A stretch of DNA of 64,000 bases from Linnemannia schmuckeri (GCA_029449235.1 JANATG010000020.1:248001-312000); one strand, 5' to 3'. Numbered from the stretch's first letter, positions 46,728 to 59,088 are shown. Notes: a model not told the origin generated them from the sequence alone. Made by a program: numbers and translations.

Positions 46728-47972
46728 CTAAACACGAAGAAAAGGAATTCTTCCCATCCTCTCCATTAATGACAATCTCCTCCTTCCCAACAAACTATCC
46801 AGCAACCGCTCATCGGTCGCGCGTGGATCCATGGACGCTCCAGGGCAGCGCCCATTCTCATGTGTGGCTAGCGAAGCGCCACACGGGCAAAAACCATCTT
46901 GTGTGATGTAGCCGTATCCCTGACTCCAGTCACCTCGGGGACCTGTGTACTTGGAGGTCTTGTTCTTGACGGAGATGCCTTGTGTCTGCTCCCACGCGAT
47001 CGTCGCGGAGCACCGAGGCTTCCATATCAACTCCGAAGCCTGCGCCTCCAGGTAGCCAACAAACCTATGCAAAACTGTCTTGGCGATGGACTGTGGGGTT
47101 CGGAAAACCGCGGACCATTCAGTTAACATACTCTTGGGGGTGATACCGCGAAGGAGGTCCGAGACACTCCACTTGGGATTCTCATCACGATCGGGAGCAG
47201 GACTACCGCTGTGCACGGCTTGAGCTCCACCGATAGAAGAGAATCTTTGAACATGTTCCGTATCCGAGGGCGACTGCCAGTGTATGGGGACCGGCCTTGG
47301 CATCTGGCGTCCATGGGCAATCGCACGATCATATTCACGCTTCCTGGCGGCGTTGTAGCTGTTTGTTGCCTGTACACCCCACCCATCAATCTTATCCATG
47401 GCCTCCTTCCAGATCGTAGTGGTGGTTTCTGCAGCAAGGGGACAATTCCAGACATGTTTGTTGTCCTCCTCTTCAAGCTCGCATCGTCGGCACAGGCAGG
47501 TCGAATAAAGGTCCGGTTTGCGCGCTTGCATAGAGTTCAAAGTGGGCAACATGCCATGCAGCTTCTTGATGTGATGTGTACGTTGGTGAGAGTCCTTGCT
47601 GTTGCTGTAGAATGTAAAGACGGCTCGCCTATCATGAACATGGGCCAGGGTCGATCGCCACTCCACGTCCTCGATGTCTGGGATCGCCCTCTTGACTCGC
47701 CTCTGTGCTGTCCAGGCCTGATGGTGCCGAATTGTCGTTTGTTGTTTGAGCAGCTGCCGAAGATCAATCTCCACAAGCCCACCGTAACAATATGCAAAGT
47801 TCCTAATGTCCGTCTGTTGCGCCAGATTCACCACTACGGGTACTGTGTCGCTCTGTGCAGCCTCCTTTGCCGCCTGGTCTGCAAGCTCATTCCCATGTAC
47901 ATTGCTATGTCCCTTTATCCACTCCACCTCAACCCCGCCTGGCCGAGTTTCCACAATCTGCCAGAGTACCGC
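46728..47972 (-). pseudogene. LINE ORF2 C-terminus of copy 3
   Basis: An uninterrupted frame of about 410 codons running from AVLWQIVETRPGGVEVEWIK (RNase H) through CLCRRCELEEEDNKHVWNC and GYGYITQDGFCPCGASLA to LSLMERMGRIPFLRV. It is homologous to 20908-22107 along its length, with scattered amino-acid changes, so the two are separate family members rather than a recent copy of each other. It is 5'-truncated with no reverse transcriptase. Confidence 0.8.
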
Positions 47973-48432
47973 TTTTTTTTTTTTTTTTTTTGTACACAAT
48001 TTTATTTCTCTGACAAACAGTACAAAGGAGGCATTTGGAAGTAAAGGGGACTACAGACCAAACTCTTCAGTACACCATCCGCCAGTCACAGTCCGACCCG
48101 GAGCCTGGCTCTGCGCAACAATTGTCGCTGCTCTTCACAGCAAAAACGGAAGACAAAATAAAACTAGATACGAATAAAGGGGATTCTTCCCATCCTCTCC
48201 ATCAATGACAATTTCCTCCTTCCCAACAGACTATCCAACAGCCGCTCATCAGCTGTGCGTGGTTCCTTGGTCGCTCCAGGGCAGGTTCGATCCTTATGTG
48301 TGGCTAGCGAAGCGCCACACGGGCAGAACCCATCACGTGTGATGTATCCGTATCCTCGACTCCAGTCACCTCGGGCGCCGGTGTATTTGGATGTTTTGTC
48401 CTTGGCAGAGATACCTTGCATCTGCTCCCACT
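47973..48432 (-). mobile_element. LINE copy 4, short nested insertion with target-site duplication
   Basis: A 460-bp, strongly 5'-truncated LINE end: a 19-base A tail (T run 47973-47991), the 3' UTR (47992-48163), and the last 90 or so codons (from WEQMQGISAKDKTSKYTG to MGRIPFIRI). It sits inside copy 3 and is flanked by the direct repeat CCAGAGTACCGC at 47961-47972 and 48433-48444. It is nearly identical to copy 1 over 20750-21180, so both come from a recently active subfamily. Confidence 0.88.
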
Positions 48433-48555
48433 CCAGAGTACCGCCCAAAAAAAAAAAAAAAAAAAAAAAAAAAGTGAAGAACAACCCTTAAAGATGACAG
48501 AATATGGATTTGTAGTGAATTAAAATAAATAAAACTTACGACAAGAATCAAAATT

Positions 48556-48626
48556 GAAAGTGTAGTATATGGGTATCATTCCGGCCTTCCAAGCCTGAGA
48601 ACCGGGTTCGAGTCCCGGCACTTTCA
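48556..48626 (+). tRNA. tRNA-Gly (anticodon TCC)
   Basis: The acceptor GAAAGTG pairs perfectly with CACTTTC (discriminator A at 48626). The D arm lies within TAGTATATGGGTATCAT, the anticodon loop is CTTCCAA with TCC, and the T arm is CCGGG-TTCGAGT-CCCGG. There is one C-T mismatch in the anticodon stem. A T-rich tract (48629-48631 and after) follows. Boxes A and B are intact. Confidence 0.88.
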
Positions 48627-48679
48627 CTTTTGCGAAAATTCCATATTTTTTCTGAACAAACAGGTCCACAGCTGCAAAC

Positions 48680-48686
48680 GACTAAC
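48680..48686 (+). repeat. MITE target-site duplication, left copy
   Basis: GACTAAC, repeated at 49224-49230 on the other side of the element. Confidence 0.65.
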
Positions 48687-49223
48687 GGACGTTTTTATTT
48701 GTTGTCCACCCCTTTTTGGCTCCTTATTTGTTGCCCATAATAAAGTGTATTCATTGCCCACAATTTTGCTCTAATCCGGTGCTCACCCCAAAATCTTAAA
48801 CGTTGCCCATGACTCTGTGGCTATATGTTGTTCTATCTTCCTTCCCCACCTGCGCTGCGGCATCATCTATCTGTAGAGAATCGAGCTCTTGCTGCTTGTG
48901 TCATGCATGTGCATCAGGAACCTCATAGGTATACGGCTTGATACATGAGGCAACCATGTCAGTAATGATACAGGTGAAGAAAGAGAACGAGAAAGGGAAC
49001 AAAGAAAATACGCGGCTCATGAAGATGCAGCTTAATACATGAGGCAACTATGTCAAGGGCAACAAATAATTTTGCGGGGTGGGCAACAGATTGGCGCTTT
49101 TTTGGCAACGTTTAAGAGTATTCGATCTCCGATGGCAACTGGGGGAGGGGCAACGAATAGACTTTACTATGGGCAACAAATAAGGAGCCAAAAAGGGGTG
49201 GGCAACAAATAGTATTTCCCAAT
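48687..49223. mobile_element. Non-autonomous DNA transposon (MITE) with long terminal inverted repeats
   Basis: The ends are imperfect inverted repeats of about 55 bp. The left end reads ATTTGTTGTCCACCCC, then TTTTTGGCTCC, then TTATTTGTTGCCCATA. The right end is its reverse complement with a few changes. GACTAAC occurs just outside both ends (48680-48686 and 49224-49230), a probable target-site duplication of 7-8 bp as in hAT elements. Several GTTGCCC/GGGCAAC units lie inside. No coding frame is present, so it would need a transposase from elsewhere. Confidence 0.78.
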
Positions 49224-49230
49224 GACTAAC
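49224..49230 (+). repeat. MITE target-site duplication, right copy
   Basis: GACTAAC, matching 48680-48686. Confidence 0.65.
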
Positions 49231-49921
49231 TTCGTTTTCTGTTCTGCGAGTGCCAGGCTTTTATTTCTCGAAGATAAACAATCTCGACGTAAAATTGTGG
49301 GCGTTTATTCTTTTTGTTTGCCTCAGAATCTTTATTGTAAGGTGTTATCGTGCGAGGGTCGTTGTTCCTGAGACGAGGAGAGAGGGCATGGATCGCGTTT
49401 CAACTGCCTTGATGTGTGTTCCTGAGGTTTGACAGGCAATTGACCTCAACGAGAAGGACTATCCTATCCATAAAAGAATGAATGCCTTTTGCTTACTAAT
49501 ATACAGCTTTTTTACATTGTATGCAGGCTGGGATCGCGTTTTGGCTAACGTTCTTTACTTGTTTATTTGTTTGTTTGCGGGCTTCTTTGGGGGCCGATGG
49601 TCTGCAGGGGGAAGTGAGGTTTTGTTCGCCTGATTTTCAACGCAAATTGTTTATCTTATGACATCCCAAGAGTAGGTCGTTCGTTGCTCTCAAAGCATAG
49701 GCGTGCGTGGTTATTATCGGCTTCATGTGAGAGCACGTCGATCATGCTCTTCATTTCGATTTTCTTTTTAACGTAGTCTTCCTTTCCTCCTTGGACAAGT
49801 TGGTGCATGAACAACAAAAACCTACTACATTTCCACCAGTTGTATTGTCATTGCTTGTTCGTATGATTTTATGTATGTAATGGTGGTCGAAGTAAGAATC
49901 TATGGGAGGGAAAGGAGAGGT
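49231..49921. other. Intergenic region, no gene seen
   Basis: About 690 bp between the MITE and the 3' end of the hydroxyacid dehydrogenase gene. T-rich stretches are present and no coding frame is supported. Confidence 0.5.
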
Positions 49922-52181
49922 TTATCCTTGGAGGGTAAGGTTGATCTTGGAAAAGTCGACGCTGTCGGTCATGACGCCTTCAAGTGCCTTGGTGACGACC
50001 TTATTGATAGGGGTGATGGCTTCACCTTGCATCAGCAAATTCATGATGTTCTTGAGCGCTAATTTCTATTCGCATGCACAACGAACAAGAACGAGTTAGC
50101 ATCATTGCCAGAGACCCCAGAATCAAGCATATACAGCAAAAACAAAAAATTGTTCAACTTCTTTCTGAGGCATACCTCCATAGAGCGAAGACTTTCTTCT
50201 GTACTAGTTCCCATGTGAGGCAAGAGCGTGCACCGGGGATGCTTGAGAAGGGTCTCGTGAATCTTTGGCTCAAATTCGAAAACGTCCAGACCCGCAGAGC
50301 CAACCTAAAAATCGGAATCATTTTTGATTAGTTAAGCTCTTTGTCAATATTTTCCATTTTCCACCAGTCCCTCGTGGAAACAATAGAAAATAACGTCAAG
50401 TTGTTCTTACCCTTCCACTGTCGAGTGCTTCAGCAAGAGCAGCCTCGTCAATGACGGGTCCGCGAGCAATGTTGATCAGGATAACACCTTTCTTCATCTT
50501 GTTCAATTGAGTAGCGTTGATCATATGTCTGGTATTGGCGTTGAGGGGGACACAGATTACAATCACATCCGACTCGCGCAACAGCGTCTCATATGCAGCA
50601 AAGTGAGCATTGTATTCAGCCTCGACTAAAATCAATTGAACAAAGAAATAGATATCTGTCAGAATTACGCTCATCGATCCAAGCATCCTTATTTTTCACT
50701 CTCGCTTTTGTTTTCCTCGATTCTCTTCTGGAGAAGCTTAATACTTACCGCGAATGTCAAGACGGGTCCTGTTGTAGTAGTTGACCAACATCCCGAAGGC
50801 ATTCGCACGCTTTGCGATTGCCTAAATAGTAGCGAGACATAATCAAATAAAACATGCATGTAAAACCCACAGAGAGCGAAAAAAAGAAGGCTGTGAGTTG
50901 CATCTTCTATGTACAAAAAAGGTCTTTTACTTTCATGTGCCAGTTATAGTCCTGCACGCCATCGATGTATATGGTACCTTGCCAACACCTCCCATGCCAA
51001 TGATTCCGATCGAGGCAGCAGCCATGTCATGACCATATTCAACTTCCTTTTTCCAGGTACCTAATGCAAGATTGATAAAAAAATTGGGGCGTTAGCCCTT
51101 TTTTTTTTTCCCGTTGGACAAATCCCGAGTCATGCGCGCTTAGTCCCCCTTTGTCCCTGCACCTTCAAATATTGTCGACCCATTTGTCATGTATGTATGT
51201 ACCTGCGCGGAGGCTAGTCTGTCCCTGTGTGAAGTTGCGAAGACATCCAAGAATTAAAAACATGGCCGTGTCGGCAGTAGCAGCAGAGACGACACCAGGG
51301 GTGTTGGTCACAGTAATTCCTAAGTGGGCAAAAAAAGGACAAGGGTGTGGTCAGTAAGTTCAGTCGTTCGAGTTGTGCCTCCATTCTTGTCTCTCTCTTG
51401 CCTTCCTCTGTCCTTGACTTGCTGGGAGGGTAATTACCTTTAGCTGTGCATGCCTCCACGTCAATGGTGTTGAATCCAGCCATGGGAAGAGAAATGATTG
51501 AGATGCTTGCGGGGATATGGGAGACCAGTTCGCTATCGAGGTTACCAACCTGAAGGGTAGAAAGAAAAGTTCACATGGTTCGCACCGACCGAAAAAAGGG
51601 AGTGAGTTTCATTGGAATAAGATAGAAAACCATATTTTTCTTACAATGCTCAAAAATGACCAACAAAAAAAAAAGGCGATCGATTAATTACGACCAGCGA
51701 GAAATAAAAAAGCATGTGTGGTGTGATCGGAGAAAACACAAAAAAAGAAGCAGAAATGCACCACATGAAAGAAAGGACTTACTGGAGAATGGCCACCTGC
51801 CCAGAGAATGGCAGCATATCCGTCATACTTACCCTTTTTGCACCTGCGAATGAACTCCTCACGGTCGCTATCATAAACCTAACGCCAGCAAAAAGAAAAA
51901 AAAGAATACGAAGTTTGAAATAAGAAAAAGTTGTTGGGTACAGATATGTTTCCTGAATGGTTGTCGATACTGACAGATCAAAAGTCGCCATCATCATAGT
52001 AGTGGCCGACGCTGGAGGAGAATCGTATTACTGTTACCTTGACGGTAAAGTACTCTTCAAAGTCCTCGAGTTCCTGACGGGCAAATTTGACAGGGGCGAT
52101 GAAAAGAACGTTGGGCTTCTTGATGTCGTCGTCGTTAATGTCCCATCCGTGGGAACCCATCTTTGTCTTGAGCCAGTTCAT
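49922..52181 (-). CDS. D-isomer-specific 2-hydroxyacid dehydrogenase (glyoxylate/hydroxypyruvate reductase type)
   Basis: Reduces 2-oxoacids such as glyoxylate or hydroxypyruvate with NAD(P)H; the substrate cannot be fixed from sequence. The start is MNWLKTKMGSHGW (ATG 52179-52181). About nine exons follow on the minus strand. They carry KPNVLFIAPVKFARQELEDF, ISLPMAGFNTIDVEACTAKG, ITVTNTPGVVSAATADTAMF, and the NAD-binding motif SIGIIGMGGVGK. The catalytic residues are Arg in NIARGPVIDE, Glu in DVFEFEP and His in LLPHMG. The stop is TAA at 49922-49924 after SKINLTLQG. The first exon precedes a purine/pyrimidine-biased leader (52250-52320). The family is certain; the exact substrate class is inference. 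Confidence 0.9.
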
Positions 52182-54364
52182 GATGATATGGGTGGGGATA
52201 CGTGCAGAGTTGGTGTTGGTGATGAGGGCAAGTGTTGGTGTTGAAAGGAAGGAAAGGAAGGGAAAAGAAGGAGAGAAGAAAAGAGAAGAAAAGAGAGGAA
52301 AAGAGGAAGAAAAGAAGTGATGCCACGAGCATTCATTGACATCGAGATCGAATTCTGCACGTGACAGAGCGGCTTTTCTTTTGCCGTCGGATTTTTCCTC
52401 CCTGATCAGACTCGTCCTCCTTTGCCCGAAGGTCACTTTTGTGTTAGACTGATATCCATCCGTTGCTAATTTGAAGTGTATCGTCTAGAGCAAGGTGACG
52501 CGACGCGATTTTGACTGTATATCCCCCGTGCCTGTCCTTGCTCAGGTAACAGATGACACAATCAATGCCAACAGGTCACATACACCTCCTTGTGCACCCA
52601 CATTTGACCTGAACATTCCTCACTCCTTCCTTGCACTCTGAACAGACTGTTTGTTGTTGTGAGCAAACAAAGCAAGAAACCATGGCAGAGTGTCCATGGA
52701 CTAGCTAGGCCAAGCGAGGTAGATAAATTGTCCAAACCAATTGACACATCCAACAAGCAAGGGACCAAGTAAACATCACAGACGAAAAGGCGAGACACAA
52801 CAATGTCAGGGATAAGGGTCACCAAGACAGAAAAGAAGAGCAAAGAGTAGGGTGAGTGACTGAGAGATGGCTATTTTTTTTATACTTGAACTCTATTCAA
52901 GAACGAAAGTATATTGGCCCTTAGTACCTTATTCCGTACCTTGGTCACGCTCCCGTCAAGGACCAATCGCCGTCCCTTGGCCACTCAACACTGCTGTCTG
53001 TCTGTTTTGCCTCCTTACTACTCTCCTCTCACTTCTCAATTTTGTCCTTGATCTGCTTTGTAACCTTTCAGCCTCAATCCTCTTACAGCCACCAAACGCC
53101 TTATACCACGAGTAAACCAATGACAAAAAGCCGTGCCTGTATATTTATGCAGTTGAAAGTGGGAACATAAAAACGAGGGATATGCGAATCATGAGCAAAA
53201 GAAGTGAAAGTGAGAGGTTTCTTGGTGTCTATGGTGTATATTGTTAGTGTCAAACGGCGGGTTAATTACGTGCCTCTTTGTCCGTTTGCCATGGTCATAC
53301 TAGTCCAGGACTATGTCACTGCTGAGCAATTACAGAAAGGACAAAAAAAAAAAAAGAGTCAGAGGAGGAAGGACAGGATAGGAATTGAAGGGAAAGTGTA
53401 GTCTATCGAACGAGAACCGGCACAAAAGGTGGCGTGGATGAGGGCGGGGATGTTCGAGGCAGGAAGGATCAGAACAAAACAGACAAGCGGATCATAAAGA
53501 GAGAGAGAGAGCAGGCAGCAAGCAAGTAAGCGAATGAGTGTGAAAGAAAAAGATGAAAACGAGCCCGTCTGTGTAGTTTTATGTTGTCCAAAAAAGGAAG
53601 GAGTCAAAAATTACCCACGCTGTTTTTTTCCCTCTGTTTCTGTTGCGCGAGATGTGGGGGAAGGGAAACAAAGGAAGAGAAGGACGGACGGTTCAGTCCC
53701 TGGGCGCACTTTTTTTTTTCTATTTGTTGTTAGTTGGGGTGGGTCCATAGGGTAGTGTTAGTCATAACTCACCGAATGCGCTATCAATGGGGCTCCTGAA
53801 GCCAGGGATGACAGTTGGCAATGGTTCCTGAGGACCAAAAGATCCAGCATTGATGAGGGAAGGATGATGGTAGCCATATCCGAATCAAGGGTTGTAACGT
53901 ATGAATGAATCAAAGGAGATCTGGACTAGGAACGCGCAAAAGGGGTTATGTTCTGGATCCAGGCGAGGATGGTGGAGTAAAGACAGAAAGAAGGAAAGAG
54001 AAAACAGCCCCGAAGACAAGGGCAGAAGAGTTCACCCCTCACTCATCGTTGCTTCTTCTTTACTCGTCCTCTCCCACCAGCCTTTTTTCTTTCCTTTTTA
54101 TTGCGCTCCTCTTCTGTTTCTTTTCTTTTTTTCTTTTCTTTCTTTTCTTTCTTTTCTTCTACAATCTTCTTCCCTCTCCCTCTTTCCTCAGCCAACCTTC
54201 CCCTTACGCTCCACCTGCTGTCTGACCCTTCGTTGTCTTCAGTGGTTTTCTCTCATTCTCTTTCTCTTTCTCTTTCTCTTTCTCATTCCTCATTCCCTTT
54301 CCTCATTTCACTCTCCACTCCGTTTCACAAGTAAACCGTATTTCTCTGTTTCTTCTACATCATA
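52182..54364. other. Divergent intergenic region, no gene seen
   Basis: This is the promoter region between the dehydrogenase (-) and DHTKD1 (+). It has a GGAAA-rich tract at 52250-52320, a GA microsatellite near 53500-53515 and a long CT-rich leader at 54040-54360. None of the open frames shows a recognisable domain. Confidence 0.55.
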
Positions 54365-57300
54365 ATGTCTGGTATCCTCCGTCTGGCCGCCTCGAGCTCC
54401 GCAAGGACAGTCCTCAAGCCATCCGCTGGTCTCGTCCGCTCTGCTGGCATTCATCGCCATGCTCTCCAACAGTCCTCCAAGCCAAACCTCACTGCTACTT
54501 CCTCTTCAAAGCTGTTTTCAAGACCAAGGGCAGCCCTCTTCCCTGCATCTTCAATTGCTCAGCAGCGTGCTGCTTACCATGACGATGGTGCCTATGGTTA
54601 CCGTGTGCCCAAAGTCTACTCCATGCCAGATTGTAAGTGTGTTTGTGTGCTAAGTTGGAGAAATGCTTTGTCTCTCACACAAGAGATGAAATGGACATAC
54701 CGGACTGGATTCAGACTCGTGTTTGCTAAGATACTGGTTGTCTCTTTTTTATATGTACCGTACCGTGCCAATTAGATACCCCCGAGGAACTCGCCAACAG
54801 AGTAGACAATGCCAACTTGCTGCGTCTGGTCATCGGCTATAGGACACATGGTCATCTTGCGGCCGATCTTGATCCTTTGGACATTGTCAAGCGCCAGTAA
54901 GTGTCGAAGATCAAAGAGGAAAAATAAATATGAGGGGTAAAAAGGTGGTATGGTAGTCGTCAGCGTAATGCGTGGGAATGAAACAGAAAGCAAAGAAAAA
55001 AAAAGAGAGAGCGAGTACAAACATACAGCAAAAAAAGGGCACTTGTTTATGTTTGTGTGCGAATGATGAGATCTAGGCAGCCTTGTTGTTGTTGACGTCG
55101 AATCGATGCATCACTTTAATGTCGCAGGCAAAGGGGTCAAGAAGCCCAATTGACTGATTGACTGACCAAGAACGATGGCTATTACCCTCTTCTTTCTATT
55201 CGTACTTCCAGGAAGGTTCTCGCCTTGGATGCCGAGCGTTATGCCCTCACGGACGAAGCAAAGTCGTACAATTTGAGCGGAATCCTCCACGTCAACCAGT
55301 CCAAGAGCAATGCTGAGGCCAAGGAGGAGGCTTCCCTCAAGACCGTCGTGGCCCACCTCGAAAAGTCTTACTGTGGCAAGATCGCCTATGAGTTCATGCA
55401 CATTCCCGTATGTATCTCTCTTTCCCTCATACATTACAATTGCACATCACTCCTCTCATTGTCATTCTAACAAGATAGACTCCAAACAATCCCATGACAA
55501 TTTCTTTATCACTCTATCATAGAATGCAAGTGAGAGAAGATGGTTTGCCCACCAGGTCGAGTCATACCAAAAGCCCCCAATTACCCCTGACGACAAGCAG
55601 CGCATCTTTGAGCTCTTAACAAAGTCCGAGGTCTTTGATCACTTTATGGGCAAGAAGTTTGCCCAGGTTAAGCGTTATGGTCTTGAGGGTGCCGAGAGTA
55701 TGATGGTCGCTCTGGATGCTCTCTTCCAGACCGCCTCCAAAGGTATGTGCATGTTTTCATTACTAAACACATTGAGACGAATGAAGCGTAAAGAAACAAA
55801 AGTTCTAACTGTGCATATTTATTTATTGCATACTAGCTGGTGTCACGGAGGCTGTCTTGGGAATGCCTCATCGTGGTCGTCTCAACCTGTTGACGGATCT
55901 GATGCAGTACAACCCCACCGCACTCTTCTCCAAGGTCAAGGGCAACCCCGAGTTCCCCATCAACCTCCCTGCTTCGGGCGATGTCCTGTCCCATATTGCC
56001 AACTCTCCTAAGCTCGACTATGGTGAGGCCGAGCCCATCCACGTCTCTATGCTCCACAACCCCTCTCACCTCGAGGCTGTCAACCCTGTCGCCATGGGCA
56101 AAGCGCGTGCCAAACAGATGGATCTCATTGCCAACTCCTCGCCCGATTGCCAGCTCGGAGATAAGGTCATGTGCGTCCAGTTGCACGGAGATGCCGCCTT
56201 TACTGGCCAGGGAGTTGTCATGGAGAGTTTGGGTTTGTCCAACTTGCCCCATTTCACCTCGGGAGGATCTGTTCACATTGTGGTCAACAACCAGATCGGA
56301 TACACCACCCCTGCCCAAAACGCACGCTCCTCTGTTTACAGTTCCGACATTGGCAAGATGATCAACGCCCCCGTCATCCACGTTAACGGTGACCATCCCG
56401 AGGAAGTTGTCCATGCCATGCGCCTCGCCTTTGAATACCGCAACAAGTTCCGCAAGGATGTTATTTTGGACTTGATTGCCTACCGTCGTTGGGGTCACAA
56501 CGAGCTGGACGAGCCCGCCTTCACCCAGCCCCTGATGTACAACAACATCCGTGCTCGCAAGTCTGTTCCCAAGATGTACGAGGAGAAGTTGTTGGCCGAG
56601 AATGTGATTACCAAGAGTGCGATCGAGGAATTCCGTCAGGACTACTTTGAGAAGCTGGAGGACGACTTTTCCGAGATCGACAGCTTCAAGCCCGAGGCGG
56701 ACCATCTCCAGGACAAGTGGAAGGGCATGATCTTGCCCACCGAGACTGTGAGCAGACTCGACACTGGAGTCAGCAAGGAAACCATGACCAAGATTGCTCA
56801 GGCTTCTGTTGCTACCCCCAGTGACTTTGAGATCCACCCCCGTCTTGAGAAGTTCCACGTGCAGTCACGTCTGAAGAAGCTGAAGGATGGTCAGAGCATT
56901 GACTGGGCTACAGCTGAGGCGATTGCGTTTGGTTCCCTGTTGAAGGAGGGATACGATGTCCGTATCTGCGGTCAGGATGTTGGTCGTGGTACGTTCTCGC
57001 AGCGTCACGCGATGTTGGTCGACCAGAAGACTGAGCGTGTGCATATTCCCTTGAACGCGATGAGCGAGTCGCAGGGCCATCTTGAGGTGGCTAACTCGAG
57101 CTTGTCTGAGCTGGCTGTGCTTGCGTTTGAGACGGGTATGAGTTACGAGACGCCCAAGATGCTGAACATCTGGGAGGCTCAGTTCGGAGACTTTTTCAAC
57201 TCTGCCCAGGTGACCATCGACACCTATGTCTCCAGTGCCGAGAGTAAGTGATTTGACCAGTGGAAATGATGTGATATGATATGTGATATTATATGATAGG

Positions 57301-58357
57301 GACTGATTGACCTAGCTGATACCGATGGGTGTCTGTCTGTCGTACCTGAGATTAGGCTTCGGGTTTCGAGGCAGAAGTGAAGAGGTCGGAGGGAAAAAAT
57401 AATAATAATACATAGACACTAACAGCCCTTATGGAATGCACTCTTGCGCCAATGTTTCCTTTTTAGCCAAGTGGCTCCGTCAATCGGGCTTGGTTATGCT
57501 CTTGCCTCACGGCTACGACGGTGCTGGACCTGAGCACTCGTCCTGCCGCATCGAGCGTTGGCTGCAGATGACCAACGACTCCTTCGATGTCAAGGACCCC
57601 TCCATCAAGGCCAACACCAACATGCACGTTGTTAACCCCACCACTCCCGCTCAGTACTTCCACTTGCTCCGTCGCCAGATGAAGCGCGACTTCCGCAAGC
57701 CCCTGATCGTCGTCGGACCCAAGACCCTCCTCCGTCTGCCCAACGCAACTTCGTCTCTCGAGGACATGGCTCCTGGCACCACCTTTGAGCCAGTCCTGGG
57801 TGACACCAAGACCGAGGAGGATCCTTCGTCGGTCGAGAAGGTCCTGTTTGTCTCTGGCAAGCTCTACTATGACCTGATCAAGGAGCGTCAGACCAAGGGA
57901 GTCGATGAGAAGGTGGCCATTGTCCGTGTCGAGGAGTTGAGCCCCTTCCCCAAGGAAGGCCTTAAGCAGCAGATCGAGACCTACTCTGGCGCCAAGGGTA
58001 AGAAGAAGAATATGTGTCTATTGTTTGGGAACGAGTTGAGCGTGAACCAACGCGATTATTATTATTTTTGTTTGTTTTGTTGGCATTGCCGCCCTATTGC
58101 AGCTGTTCTAACAGTTGAGCCATTTCTCTTTTGTTCTCTGCGTTTTTTCCAATTTTGTAGAGTTCACTTGGATCCAGGAGGAGCCCCAGAACGGTGGTGC
58201 ATACTCGTTCATGGAGCCAAGGATACGCCAGCTGTTGCCCGAGAACAAGTCGTTGGGCTACATTGGCAGAGACCCCTCGGCAGCCCCTGCCACTGGCATT
58301 GCTGTCGTCCACCGCAAGGAGAGTGCCGACATTCTGGCCAAGGCCTTTCGGTTGTAA
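54365..58357 (+). CDS. DHTKD1: 2-oxoadipate dehydrogenase E1 component (DHTKD1)
   Basis: A thiamine-diphosphate E1 subunit acting in mitochondria on 2-oxoadipate from lysine breakdown, together with the shared E2 and E3. The N-terminus MSGILRLAASSSARTVLKP is an Arg/Ser-rich presequence. After short exons (RLVIGYRTHGHLAADLDPL; EFMHIP, then NASERRWF), the main exon (55840-57243) carries GMPHRGRLNLLTDLMQYNP, SMLHNPSHLEAVNPVA, the cofactor motif LHGDAAFTGQG with VVNNQIGYTTPA, RRWGHNELDEP and GQDVGRGTFSQRH. Later exons have LLPHGYDGAGPEHSSCRIER and EEPQNGGAYSFMEPR. LNLLTDLMQYNP, FP..L.ASGDVLSH and overall length (about 900 residues) match DHTKD1 rather than OGDH. Ends at 58357. Confidence 0.9.
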
Positions 58358-59088
58358 AAAAGAAAAAGAATAAGAAGCATTTACCCCTCCCCTCCTCTCT
58401 TCCCCCCTTTTCATCCCCCATATCAAGAGCCACAACAGCAAGTTCAGATAGATGAGCAGCATTATTGTTTTTTCATACATAAATAGATTTTTTTTTATTT
58501 GCAGCAGCTATTTCTCATAAACGCTTCCTCTTCGACGAAACAGGGAACTTTTATTTTGTGTTGAGTTTTTGAGCAAGATGTTGCCGAATGAATTGTTCAA
58601 CCGTTTGGATTGTCTTTGTTTGTTGGTCTATGGTTCGGCTGTGTTTTTTGTGTTGGTTTTTTGGTTGAGGTCCGTTGGTTGATGTTTTATGAAAGGGTCC
58701 ACCCACTCCACATCATTTAGGTTGCGTGCAAACTGTGGCTTCAATTTTTCTTTTTTGTCGGGTCGGAGGGGAGGAGGAGCATGGCCGATATTTTATTTCG
58801 AAGGAGTGACGAGGGTGAGTGAACCCATTCTTTTATCAGCCCAAAGAAGAAAAAAAAGAAAGAGAGCGAGGCACACAAGTATCACGACATCGTACCATGA
58901 TAACAGTAAGGAAGACGTGGTGCGTTTGCATAAGAAAGGACTATGTATTGACACGACGACATCATTGAAGGCAATGGGATGTCTATGTTTCTCTGTATAT
59001 CATCGTCAACGATGTTTTCATAGAAAACAAAGTGGAAGAACAAAAACACAATAATTATCAAGCAATGATGGTTGACCCACACGCGTAC

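Larger units (their letters stand above)
46529..48446 (-). mobile_element. LINE copy 3, hosting nested copy 4
   Basis: In element sense it ends with AATAAAATTGCGTACG and a 28-base A tail (T run 46529-46556). Its 5' truncation is at 48446, next to an A run (48447-48473) followed by G. The left flank is likewise A21 (46507-46527) followed by G (46528). These A-tract-plus-G flanks fit a target-site duplication in a homopolymer. It is interrupted by copy 4 at 47973-48432. Confidence 0.8.

Noticed and set aside
55833..56858. 341-codon minus-strand frame opposite DHTKD1
   Set aside because: It is the antisense shadow of a GC-biased, highly conserved exon. The same applies to 37461-38489 (opposite MET3) and 30133-31317 (opposite ATG26).
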